Below are positions 23,601 through 33,618 of a stretch of DNA of 64,000 bases, one piece after another. Where the stretch lies: positions 12,362,701-12,426,700 of the forward strand of contig OZ020269.1 of NCBI GenBank assembly GCA_963971225.1, given 5' to 3'. Position 1 is the stretch's first letter, and every line of letters starts with the position of its first letter. This DNA comes from Melieria omissa. Taxonomy: Eukaryota > Arthropoda > Insecta > Diptera > Ulidiidae. The notes below the pieces were generated by a model. It was not told the DNA's origin and made no database searches. It saw only the letters and a program-made list of their open reading frames with translations. The position numbers and the translations under genes are program-made.

Positions 23601-26600
23601 CGCGCTATAAGAAACTCAGAATTAGTACAAATCACATCATTCATACCGCGTTATATATGGAGACCAATAAATAAAAAGACAAGATAAATTAAAAATTATT
23701 TTTATTGAATTCATCTTTTCTTTTTATTGAACGTTCTTTTGAAGGTTTAAACCCCTGAGCACGCCTTTGATTCTTCGAAATGAAGGTCCTAGCTGGTAGT
23801 TTTTTCCAATATAATGCCGTCACATCGGCATTAAAAATCTGATCAATGACCTACTTCATTGATAATTCTAGCTAGCTACAGCTTATAATTTTCGGCAGCC
23901 TTAGCATCTGTTGAGGCCTGTTCTCCTTGAAACTTAATATTGTGCAATGTGTAGCTTTTTTTTAGTTTTTCAAACCATCCTTTCTCGTACTATGAAAGAG
24001 CTCTGAGACGATTGAAACCGAAGCCGTAAACGGCTAAGAGATAAGCTTGAATGTTTATATAAACATATCCAGTTAAAACCATTCATTGGGTGCACGGAAA
24101 GAACTGATGGGACGTTGTTGAACGGAAACCGCGCTGTAAGAGTACCGCGTTATAGGTCGGGTTTTCGCAATTTCAGCTCCGCGTTATATGGAAACCGCGT
24201 TCTGAGAGTACCGCGTTATAGGAGGGTTGACTGTAGTCCGTTTTTGGAAAACAAATCATAACTTTAAAGATTCATTTTGCGACTATGGAAAATATTAGAA
24301 GATTTCTTTCCAAAGGGTTTATTGAACACATACTGATAAATACATTGAATAAATACTCTGGCAGATGAACATGAATCAAGAAAAAGATCACACAGTTGGG
24401 TATAATTAAAGCGAAGGTTAAATCCAATTTCAAGGCAATTTTGGCTGATCGATGATGAATTACCGCCAAGTTTTGATAATATCTGGTGTATCATTTATGT
24501 CCTGAAAACCGTTTTTAAATCGCGTGTACCACTCATGAGCTCTGCCAAGTGATAAACGATCATAACCATACACTTGGTTCATGAATTGAAATGTTTTTGT
24601 TAAAGTTTTACCAACTTTAAAGCAAAACTTAATATTGACTTTTTTTAAGGTGCAGTGTACTTTAAAAAACATGTAATACTAAATTGGCAAGCAATTTTTT
24701 TCAAAACCCCTCCCATGACCAAGTTCTGGCTACGCGGCTGATATGAGACATATATATAGATATATAGAGTCCTAAAGTTCCGCAACGAGTTTCCTCCATT
24801 CATTTCTGTCAAGCGCCAGCATCTTGATTTCGCCCCAGGTTTTTTTATTCTTGTTATATCTGCTTCTAGGTTCCTCCTCCGGGTTTGCGCGGGTCTATGA
24901 GACATACTTAGGCCTAAATATATATCAGGTGTACAACTTTGCTTCCGCCGTTTTTTTCCAAAATTAAAAGCTTTATTGCGAAAAAGTGCTTACAGATGTA
25001 TTATTCAAAGTATTGTCCGTCGCTAGCGACAACTTTCTCCCATCTTTCCGGCAATTTTCGGATCCCGGCTCGAAAAAAGGAGTCCTCTTTTGACGCTATC
25101 CATGAAGCAATCCATTTTTCCAATTCTTCGAAGGATTGAAAATGTTGATCTGCCAGGCCGTGTGCCATCGAACGGAATAGGTGGAAGTCAGAAGGAGCGA
25201 CATCTGGGGAATACGGCGGGTGGGGCAAGACTTCCCATTTCAGCGTTTCCAGGTACTTTTTGACCACTTTTGCGACGTGAGGCCGAGCATTGTCGTGTTG
25301 GAGGATGACTTTGTCATGTCGAAATCACCATTTTTAAAACGTTGAAACCACTCCCGACACGTTCTTTCACTCAGAGCAGCATCACCGTATGTTTCTGAGA
25401 GCATTCGATGCGCTTCAGCTGCATTTTTTTTTCGAATTGTAACAGAAAAGTAAAACTTCCCGCAAATGGCGAGAATTGGGCACATAAACGGACATTTTCG
25501 AGCGTGAATAATACGAAAACAAGAACAACTGTCACTGAAACGGCGATGACAATTCGTTAGGCACTGTCCACACCAAGTTTGATAGAAAACAAGGTTACGA
25601 CATCAATGACAGGAAATTTGAAGTTTTCACCAGTGACGTAGTACGAATTGTTTCAAATTGTCAAGGAACAGTGGGACGAGTACGACCTTTTACAAAATTA
25701 ATATTTCCAAAAAAAAAAAAAGATTATATGAAGTGCATATGAAGTTATTTATTTCGTTTCATTGTATTTAATATATCTGTGGCCGTAAGGAATAACGGCC
25801 AAAGTCGATTTTATGAAGCTTTCAGGAGAGTACTTTTAATTTTTGATTTTTCTTTAGCTTTAACCAGATAAATTTTAGATTTCTGGGCGTAAAACATTCA
25901 TTTTATGAGCAAAAGCCATAGAATTTTGTGTAGTAGAACATTTGAATATGACGAATGCAATGGTGGTAATAACTCAATTTTGTCCTAACTCGACTTTGGC
26001 TGTTATTCCTTACGGCCACAGATATACACATACATACTCAGTTATCAATTGTTGAAAGCGATTTAGATAGAGGTTAGGCAAATTTGGCCTCTCTGTGTTA
26101 CCAATATAACACTCTTGCTATTCAATAAAATTATATATATATTATTCAAAACACTATTTTTCAATATTTTATATCAATTCATATTTTAATAACTTCATCA
26201 ATATTATTTGTAAAATTAAAAACTATCAGGTTTTCTGTAAATGATTCCCATTTTAACTTGGAAAATAGTCCTCCTCATCGCATTCTTATAGTAATGAAAT
26301 TCATACTATCGCGTCCACAAAAGTTCCAAAATACGTCTTTTGAGAACCTCAAAAAAATGCAGAGCGTGTGGATCTGCGGATTACTCAAAATTTGTAAAAA
26401 TCGTATTAAATATTAACAACGCAACATATGGCACAACAATCACGAATATTTAAATTCACAAATTACTCATATGCTTTTTTTGGATTATTTTGCCGACATT
26501 GGCCCACTGCACACTTCATTGTTTACGTTTTGTTTTCTATCAAAAACTCATTACAATTGTTGCAAACCGTTCACACGAAAACGTTCACTATTGCATTTTG

Positions 26601-29600
26601 TATTATTCCAAAGATTCCACACCGTGTTGGTCAAATTTTCGCGTTAAATAGTAACAAAATTCAAAAAATGCCGTTGGCCAATCAAATTTTTCATAACAAA
26701 TGAAAATAATTTTAAGGTGCCCAATTGACATAGGATTCAAATTTAATTTTTAATTTTTATTTCAAGATGAGGAAAAATACAAGGAGAAGCAAGATTTTAT
26801 TTTAGCAAAATTCTGCACATGTCATTGCAGAATTGGCAAAAATTGATTAAACTGTAAAAAAATATGTGTATAAACGTGTTTTCAGTCTTAAAAAGGAATA
26901 TACGCACGAATAATACAAATAAAATATTGCACTCTAAAATGGTCACCTTATATTTTTTCACCAGTGACGTCATCAGCCGGATGTCGTAATCTTTATTTTA
27001 TCATTCTTGGTCCACACTCACTTTAAAGGCATTACCATCTATGTATTTCAACCAGCCTCAGCCGGTACAGCCACCTATCGGAAAACGGCGGAAGCAAAGT
27101 TGTACACCTGATATGTATGACCAATTATGATACCACAAATCCATGTGTTTGAAATGTCAGTGTGAAATCATTTTTTCTTTAGACTATTTGTCATTGCCGA
27201 CTGAACCTCGAACCTCAAGATGAAAAGAAAAGGGTTTTTATGACTCTGCAGTATCATAAGAAGACTTGAAGACAAGCAAGTTGAAGACTTCAGCTTTACC
27301 AGCTTTAAGACTTTTTTTGTTAACCCTGCTGTTAGGTTAGAAAAGGGACCATTTGGTCCATACTGCAATTTTCGTACAAAACAACAATTTATTCAAATTT
27401 TTGGGATTTATTTTGGTTCATTCATTCTTTACTCAACATAACTGATGTAAAAAATAGTTAATAGTTAAATAGTTAGTCAAAAGTTACAAAGGAAACAAGC
27501 CAAAAATTGGACCAAATGGGCTTAACCTAACAGCAGGGTTAATAATGTCATTAAAAAACTCAAACATTTTGGGCAAACATTTTGTCACAAAGGGATTAGG
27601 TCGCATTCTTAAGCATTCTTTTTCATGCAAATGTTTCCTATTCAAATCTTTTAGTTTTCCTTTCTCTCTGATTTTCTGTACAATTGGAGCATCAGTTTCC
27701 TGCAGACTCATATCATAGTAATAGTTAATCAAATATATATCAATAATTTGTACTGGGATCGTGATAATCTCTGTCAACATTATATTTGTGACCACTTCAC
27801 CTCTTAGGAGTCTAACTATACAATACAAATGTTGAGAATTTAGAGGGTCTTTTTGTAGCTTTAAAACTTTTTCTCTGCAAAAGTACACTGTTTTTATTCA
27901 AAGTATTGTCCTTCGTTTTCCCATCGTTTTTCTTTCAGCCAGCATACAGATTCTGCTTTTGAGGTCATACAAGAATCAACAAATTTTTTGGGTTCTTCGT
28001 AATAAGTCAAGTGGTGCTCAGTCAGGCCATGAGTCATAGACCGGAACAAATGTTAAAAGAAGCAATTTCTGATGAATACACCAAGAAAGATAAGACATCC
28101 AATTGAAGCGCATCCAGAGTTTCCTTGACACTTCTCAAAAATTGCGCACAATTGTTGAAATTATGATAGCACAAAAAAGTATGGTGTTTACATTTAAGCG
28201 AAATGACATGATGCAAAAACAATAACAGTGGACTTAGTTCAGACTTTATGTGGTAGGAACAGTGAAACAGCTATGGAACTTTGAGTCTCTGTGAGGCGCT
28301 GTTACCTAACTTGCATAATTTTTTTGTAAATGCTTCAAAACCTATTTGTACTCTCAATAAGTAGACGGACAGACACATTTACATATATAACAAATATATA
28401 ATAGATGTTGATCGTTTCTGTCAATACCCCATTTATATAAAAATTTGCATTCATTTGCTTTCTTTTCAAAGCTCATATTTCCACAATGCAATATTTCTTC
28501 TGAACGTTTGCAATTGTGTTCGTAAATATTGTCTTGCAACATTTAATCGAAGCACATATTAATATATAAGTATGTAGGCCTCAGTGTGCAATGTTTGTAC
28601 AGCAGCTGTTGCCCAACAAAGACGCAGAATAGTTTAGGATATCGCGCAGTTCACTCATATATTTCGAAACAAAAACCTTTTTCGAATAGAAAATAGTGCA
28701 ACAGCACACATGCGATCGATTCAATGAGTATTGTACTCACACCAGAACATTCTAGTATCGTGCAGAACCTATATCAATATACTTAAGCGTCCATTATTCC
28801 AATTAAAAATGTGAAGAGGAAGTTTATGCGGTATGAGTGCCGACTGATTGACTGATTAGGTGGGCTGCTGACTGGCTGCTACGCGGACGGGCTGACTCGG
28901 GCTGATCGACCGACTGTTTGCCAACGTCAAACAATTATGGCACACAATGCTCGTACGTGCGTTGTGCAGCGATAAAGTGTGTGTAGAGTTATCCAAATGG
29001 ATGTCACACCAACTCGCACACGCGTACACGTGATTCCAATTTGTGGCTCAAATCTTATCGCAAAATCGTCGTGGCGCAACACTCGAGTTAATCATATCTT
29101 TGCTAATGACTGCAAGAAGGTTTCAAAAGTTTTGCCTATTATAATTTCATAATGCTTTATGCCTTTGCTTTATTTGTTTTTAATCGAAATATTCTGATTT
29201 CATTGAATTACGCTGTTAATTATTTTCCGCCATAACAACTCACTTATCGCTCGTTGTAAATCTTGTGTCTGGTTACAGTCGAAGATGCCAAAAAATACGC
29301 CTTCAAGCTGCGTCAGAAATCGTTGACCTCAGCCGATGGCGCCGACGCGCTGCCCAGCAGCAACGACACCACCGTCAGCGGAAGCGTTCACAATCGCGAC
29401 AACGATTTCAGTGTCTTGACCAGAGACGATGTGATACTCGCCCAGAAAGGACTCCCCCCGCAGCAATACGACGCTTTCGTTCTATTCGCCGACGCCGACA
29501 TCGAACAGGCCGCAGAGATTCAGACGAAATTCGAGGAAAATGAAAAATTCAATTTCAAGGTTCGTTGCTAGTGCCGCGTAAACAAACAACAACAACAATA

Positions 29601-30570
29601 AAAAATGTTGTTTTCATGTTTTTGTTTAGCTGTGCTTCAAGAATCGCGATTTGCTGGGCGGCGTACCGTTCCCGCACAAGGCCCTGTCCGAGCTGATCGA
29701 GCAGCGCTGTCGCTATCTGCTGGTCATCCTAACAACGGAATTTCTCAAAAGTCCCGAAAATACATTCTTAATGGATTACACGCACGAGCTGCAAATCCGT
29801 AAGCATTGCTGACTAATTTGTTTATGGTCGTCGCTGTCCAAAGTAAACAACTAATTGCGTTTGTTTGGTCGTTTAGGCAATAACACACGTAAAATTATTC
29901 CATTGATCTATGAGGACTCAGATGTCTTGCCAAGAACTCTGAAAATGTATACATATCTCAAATACAGTCCCGTCTCCAACGGCCTTTTCGATTTCTGGAG
30001 CCGACTGGCTGACTCCATACGCCGCACCTACAGTGCAACCGACATGGTTCCCACATACGGAAACACAGAAGTTGACAAGTGAGCTGCGCGCCGCAATGCC
30101 CCCAAAGAGCGTTTACTAATATTTCTTATTTTTGGTTTTGATTTTACAGTGTGCCCTGCCGGCAGATCTCAAGCGACACGGGCTACGCTAGCCTGCCCAG
30201 CCCACGCACTCCATCACCCACCACGCCCATACCCAGCATCAATATCAATGGGCATGCCTACGTGGCGGACGACGATCTGGCGCAAAAGAAGGACCGTCAG
30301 TTTATCAAGCACACAACGCTGCGCCAGAACTCAAGCAACTACAACAAACTGAACCATGTCAACGGGTTCGCGCTGCGCAATGCGCACTCCACAAGTCAAC
30401 TGAATGCTGGTTGCGCGCCCAACAACAAAATCAATAACAACAACAACGTCAGCATGAGTGATCTCAGCACAGTGGGCGAAGCGAAAAAGAAGAAGAAGAA
30501 GCCCATTAAAGTGGTGCTCAAGAGGGTCTTTAGCCGCAGCAGCCCCAAACTGCAAGCGACCGCCGAGTAG
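20616..30570 (+). CDS. Myd88: Myd88 copy A: Toll-pathway adaptor with death and TIR domains
   Basis: Five exons: 20616-21015, 29279-29559, 29630-29798, 29877-30078 and 30150-30570. All introns are GT-AG, with phases 1, 0, 1 and 2, giving 490 aa. MyD88 links activated Toll receptors (TIR-TIR contact) to Tube and Pelle (death-domain contact) at the inner plasma membrane. What is seen: a death domain at about residues 42-130 (YERDWRGVAELA); a short linker; a TIR domain from about 197, with box 1 YDAFVLFADADIEQA, box 2 region KNRDLLGGVPF and box 3 FW at 323-324; and a C-terminal tail with a KKKKKP cluster followed by VFSR. The start ATG is in a CCATGG context; a second in-frame ATG lies at 20679. 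D. melanogaster Myd88 is of similar size (about 540 aa). Intron 1 is 8.3 kb and full of transposons. Untranslated upstream exons may exist. Confidence 0.92.
22489..22880. repeat. AT-rich tandem duplication, about 188 bp x 2
   Basis: Both copies begin CGTGTGAATTGAAGAGA (22489 and 22676) and share CATAAATCAATTACT and AAAAGTTCCATTCTTTT. They have diverged by substitutions and small indels. Confidence 0.75.
23110..24740. mobile_element. hAT element, 1.63 kb
   Basis: The 8-bp target duplication ATATGAGA lies at 23102-23109 and 24741-24748. Inverted ends are CAGGGGCATAGCCA on the left and CAGCCGCGTAGCCA as the reverse complement of the right, close to the widespread hAT end CAGGGGCGTAGCCA. No hAT transposase is visible. 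The interior instead carries a degenerate mariner-like N-terminus on the minus strand (24470-24660, FCFKVGKTLTKTFQFM...YGYDRLS...EWYTRFKNG) and a nested pogo-type element. Confidence 0.85.
23551..24233. mobile_element. pogo/Tigger-type non-autonomous element, 683 bp
   Basis: TA at 23549-23550 and 24234-24235 flank inverted ends CAGTCAACCCTCCTATAACG. The CAGTC start with a TA duplication is typical of the pogo/Tigger group. Both ends carry short repeats of ACCGCGTTATA and GGAAACCGCG. No complete transposase is present. It is nested inside the hAT element at 23110-24740. Confidence 0.9.
25574..27009. mobile_element. hAT-like non-autonomous element inside the mariner, 1.44 kb
   Basis: The 8-bp duplication GTCCACAC lies at 25566-25573 and 27010-27017, and the uninterrupted site can be read in the sister mariner at 18585-19322. 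Both ends begin CAAG and share GATTACGACAT/GGTTACGACAT about 20 bp in, followed by TCACCAGTGACGT motifs. No transposase is recognised. A 91-codon frame at 26428-26703 has no visible domain. Confidence 0.8.
25776..26022. mobile_element. MITE with long inverted ends, nested in the hAT-like element
   Basis: TCTGTGGCCGTAAGGAATAA on the left and its near-perfect inverse on the right form arms of about 32 bp with one mismatch, flanked by TATA on both sides. Length is 247 bp with no coding capacity. Confidence 0.85.
27324..27538. mobile_element. TTAA-flanked MITE, 215 bp
   Basis: TTAA at 27320-27323 and 27539-27542 flank inverted ends CCCTGCTGTTAGGTTA, followed on both sides by a CCATTTGGTCC motif. 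It is a piggyBac-type non-autonomous element. Confidence 0.9.
27880..28260 (-). mobile_element. degenerate mariner transposase C-terminal fragment
   Basis: The minus strand gives FLRSVKETLDALQLDVLSFL, then a stretch matching the FRSM-HGL...HHL region, and ends near KRWENEGQYFE. This corresponds to the C-terminal third of a mariner transposase with many stops. Terminal repeats were not found. Confidence 0.6.
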
Positions 30571-31060
30571 CATTTGGAATTGCAAACCGCACATTTATTA
30601 TACAATTTCCTGAATGTATTCCGCCTGAAAGCCTCGTCTCGTTTCGTACTTCCACTGGCAAGTGCACGCACACGCAGGCCGTACGTACATTTGTGTCTGT
30701 GCCAAAGGTGTTGCGCCTCCTTCTCCTCCTGTTTGTTGACTCGTTCGTTAGCAGCTATAGCCCTAAGACGTCCAGTGCTCGCGTATACAAATTATATTGC
30801 AATCTGCGATTCAACACGCGCACACACACAATTCCTTAATATACTTTTTTGCATTTTCTTTGTCCGGGACAATGCTATTTAAGTTGTGATTTTACGAAAT
30901 GTATTCTGCACAAATTTTATTTCTTATTTATTATCATACATATACATATACCTACACGCATACATATTGTGGAATATTGAGAGCTCCAAACCGAAAAGTG
31001 CTTTATGAATCAATTATTATAATTATACTGAAGAAGAAATTGTACTAATTTAAGACAACG

Positions 31061-31066
31061 AATAAA
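31061..31066 (+). terminator. poly(A) signal for Myd88 copy A
   Basis: AATAAA lies 491 bp after the copy A stop codon, is the best match in the inter-gene spacer, and is about 870 bp before the copy B start. Cleavage would fall near 31080. It implies that A and B are separate transcripts. Confidence 0.55.
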
Positions 31067-31085
31067 GACAATAGAGTGTTATGAA

Positions 31086-31932
31086 ATGCAAAAACAACAA
31101 CAAACCCCAATGCCATTTCTTATTGCGGATTTAGCACCCAAAAAGTGCTAATGATGTCGATGTGTTAAAAATTTGGCACGAACGAAGATTCGGTTTGCGC
31201 GTGGAAAAGACAATTGTAGGAAATTTAAACTGCAGATTATACAGAAATAAGTCGAATTGGTGTCAACGTCAAAGCAGACGGAACGGAAATGCCGCAGCTG
31301 ATAAAGAACAGCGTATTTCTTGCAATCAGTACAACTATGAAGTACCAATTGAGAAAGAGAAAGAAAGACCAACTAGAATCGAGAGTTTAAAAAGATTATG
31401 TGTCAATGTTGCTAGCATGTTTTGATCAACGCTTAAAGCGCCATCCGGTCTGGTATCAATACTTGCTCTTTGTTCAAGCGCTCTCTGCACTTTTTCTTAG
31501 CACAAAAATTAATTGTTACCACTGTGCCGCAGCTTATTTCGAGCCCAGCCGAAAGTCGATTACTTCAAAGTCGATTAGGGCGAAGCTTCGTTGTGACTTA
31601 GTTGCCGGCACTGAATCAGCTGTGCGTCTCGCATTTGCCAAGTCTCGGAATAGTGAACTTGTTATTATTTATACACGCAAATTAATCATGAAACACTAAT
31701 TCGCAGCGTGAATAATTCAAACGTCCACCAACAACAGGTAAATGTATTTATAGTTCACAACAAAAAAAAAGACAAGAACCAGTTGCTGCCTAAAAAATTA
31801 CTTCTTAGCTGACGCAGCCGCTTCTATCTAAATTCCAGTTTAATGCAAAAACTGGAAGCTTCACTTGTTTTTGGAATTTTTTCGCATCTGGATCGAAACC
31901 ATAGCATGGGATAAAGCGCGAAGCACGTGAAG
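31086..31932 (+). promoter_or_regulatory. spacer between Myd88 copies; must contain the copy B promoter
   Basis: About 850 bp separate the copy A poly(A) signal from the copy B ATG. Open frames of 87-99 codons here have no family similarity. No unambiguous TATA box or NF-kB site could be assigned by eye. If B is transcribed on its own, its promoter and 5' untranslated region lie here. Confidence 0.4.
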
Positions 31933-33618
31933 ATGAGTAACTCAAGTTCGATTCTGTTTGCCAGTGCTGACCACGAAGTGGCCACTCGGCTCTTTCCGTA
32001 CACGCCGCTATCCGAGCTCGGTGCCGAGACACGCCTGCAGCTGTCCGAATTGCTGAATTGCCAGAAATATCTGCGCGCCGAGAACGGCTACGAGCGCGAC
32101 TGGCGCGGCCTGGCCGAGTTGGCGCAGGTGCGCAGCTTCTGCAACAATTTCAGCAACGATCCGATGGCGATTGTATTGCAGGAGTGGAGTGCTCGGTATC
32201 CACAGTCGGCCACCTTTGCGCAACTGCAACAATATCTGGGCACCATCGATCGTTGGCATGTTTACGAGGATATTTTGGAGAATTTGGGTGAGTCCCCTAC
32301 TAATTCTAACCTCTAATGGTGTTCTAACCTCAATAATGAAAGTGTATTTTGGCCCACAGTCATTGATGCGCTGGCCTTCGCGGCCAAGTTGCATGAGGCC
32401 GCTGCAGCGGCGTCCATCGAGGCGGCCGCAGCCGCTGCCACACCGCCAGAAGCCGCAGCACCGACGCCACCAGAGCATGAAGAGTTCAGTCCCTCAGCAC
32501 CGCCGCCATCTGAGCAGGAAGAGATGAACAACTCATCGGAGCACAATGCAGCGCCAGTCAATAGCAACACGCCAACCAATAACAACAACAACAATGACAA
32601 CATCAACCGCGAAATATTGGAACGCGAGAATCGCCTGAATGCAGCAGCAATGCCTTTGAATGCCAAAACCAATGAGGATGCCGAGCAGCCCGAAGCACTG
32701 GAGAAGGTGAGCCCGCTGACGCGACACGACATAGCGCTGGTGCAGCGCGGCATGCCGCTGCAGCAATACGACGCCATTGTGCTGTACGCCGATGCCGACA
32801 TTCACTTTGCTGTGGAGTTGCAGATGAAGTTCGAGCAGAATGCAAATTACAAATTCAGGGTTAGCGTACATCAATGTCCAAAAACGCATTCAACTAATGT
32901 CAGTTGTATTGCAGCTCTTCTTCAAGAATCGTGATCTCTTGGCCGGCGCCTTCTCGCATGTGGCAATAATCGAGTTGCTGGAGCGTTGCCATTACTTGCT
33001 GCTGATATTGACCAGAAATTTTCTGGCCATACCCGAGAATCGCTTCCTCATGCACTACGTGCAAAGCGAGCAAATACGTAAGTGAACTTCTGTACAAATG
33101 AAAGTGTGCAATTTTCATGACGATTGCAACTTTGCAGAGGACAACACACGCCGAATTATACCGCTGGCCTATGACAATTGTTTGCCCAAAACTCTGCGCG
33201 GCCTGCACACGCTCAAGTATAACTCAAGTAGCGAGAACTTCTGGCAAATCTTGGCCGACTCCATAAGCGCACCGCAATCGATGCCCTTTATCAGTTCCAG
33301 TCAAGTGGACATGTGAGTTGTTCTTGTTTGTTATATCTCAAAATGCATTGTGTGATTTTTTTTCGTAGCCAAAAACCCAGTCCATATGTGCCGAATGCAT
33401 TTCCGCCACCCTCAGCCCCGGATCTGTCCACTTTCTATCAAGGACCGCCAGGCCAAATGCCACTGACTGTACCGCGGGTCGGTTTAAGTGCACAAAGCAG
33501 CAGTGCCGACGAGAAGATCATACAAGCTGTGCAATATTTGCAAGATCGCGACACAGCCGCCAAAACCAAGAAGAAGCGAAAACCAATGACGGTGCTAAGG
33601 CAGATCTTTAGTCGCTAA
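31933..33618 (+). CDS. Myd88 copy B: compact tandem paralog with death and TIR domains
   Basis: Five exons: 31933-32287, 32360-32859, 32915-33077, 33138-33312 and 33369-33618, giving 480 aa. The four GT-AG introns (72, 55, 60 and 56 bp) are at the same positions and phases (1, 0, 1, 2) as in copy A. The death domain (about residues 22-118) is roughly two-thirds identical to copy A by eye (LNCQKYLRAENGYERDWRGL). The linker is much longer (about 135 residues versus 63) and has Ala runs, a Pro/Glu part and an Asn run. The TIR domain starts near 255 with YDAIVLYADADIHFA, then KNRDLLAGAFSH, with FW at 374-375. The tail ends in KKKRKP...IFSR, like copy A. ATG 31933 is chosen because the upstream in-frame codon is GTG. 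Features for adaptor function are intact. Whether it works in Toll signalling is inference. Confidence 0.9.

Larger units (their letters stand above)
23066..24908 (-). mobile_element. LINE 3' fragment, split by a hAT insertion
   Basis: The minus strand reads from 24908 to 24749 and then, past the hAT, from 23109 to about 23066. The first part encodes a C-terminal LINE-like stretch (LALDRNEWRKLVAEL), in the style of the DRNEW motif that closes many insect LINE proteins. The 3' end GTCTCATATAGAGGCAGCCAC plus GTAACCTAA matches the shared LINE/SINE end seen elsewhere in the window. Confidence 0.6.
24925..27111 (-). mobile_element. internally deleted mauritiana-type mariner split by a hAT-like insertion
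   Basis: TCAGGTGTACAACTTTGCTT ends lie at both termini, with TA at 24923-24924 and 27112-27113. The minus strand encodes the transposase C-terminal part (VKKYLETLKWEVLPHPPYSP, then FHLFRSMAHGLADQHF, RWEKVVASDGQYFE) and the N-terminal part (SERTCREWFQRFKNGDFD). The segment with the first catalytic D is missing between them, at nearly the same place as in the copy at 18585-19322. A 1436-bp hAT-like element occupies the 5' leader. Without it the mariner is about 743 bp. Confidence 0.9.
21016..29278 (+). other. intron 1 of Myd88 copy A (8.3 kb), transposon-filled
   Basis: It starts at a GTGCGT donor and ends at a TTACAG acceptor, both in phase 1 and matching the 72-bp intron 1 of copy B. From left to right it holds: about 1.4 kb of moderately GC-rich sequence with AAC repeats (21.0-22.4 kb); an AT-rich duplicated block (22489-22880); a LINE fragment split by a hAT with a pogo-type element inside; a deleted mariner carrying another hAT-like element with a MITE inside; a small TTAA MITE; a mariner remnant; and about 1 kb of unassigned DNA before exon 2. 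The unique part at 21.1-22.3 kb could hold enhancers, but no site is proven. Confidence 0.8.

Noticed and set aside
26428..26703. 91-codon frame inside the hAT-like element
   Set aside because: Sequence has no transposase motifs, and the element looks non-autonomous.
31162..31699. Small genes between the two Myd88 copies
   Set aside because: Frames of 74-99 codons on both strands lack any family similarity; the interval fits a 3' UTR, spacer and promoter.
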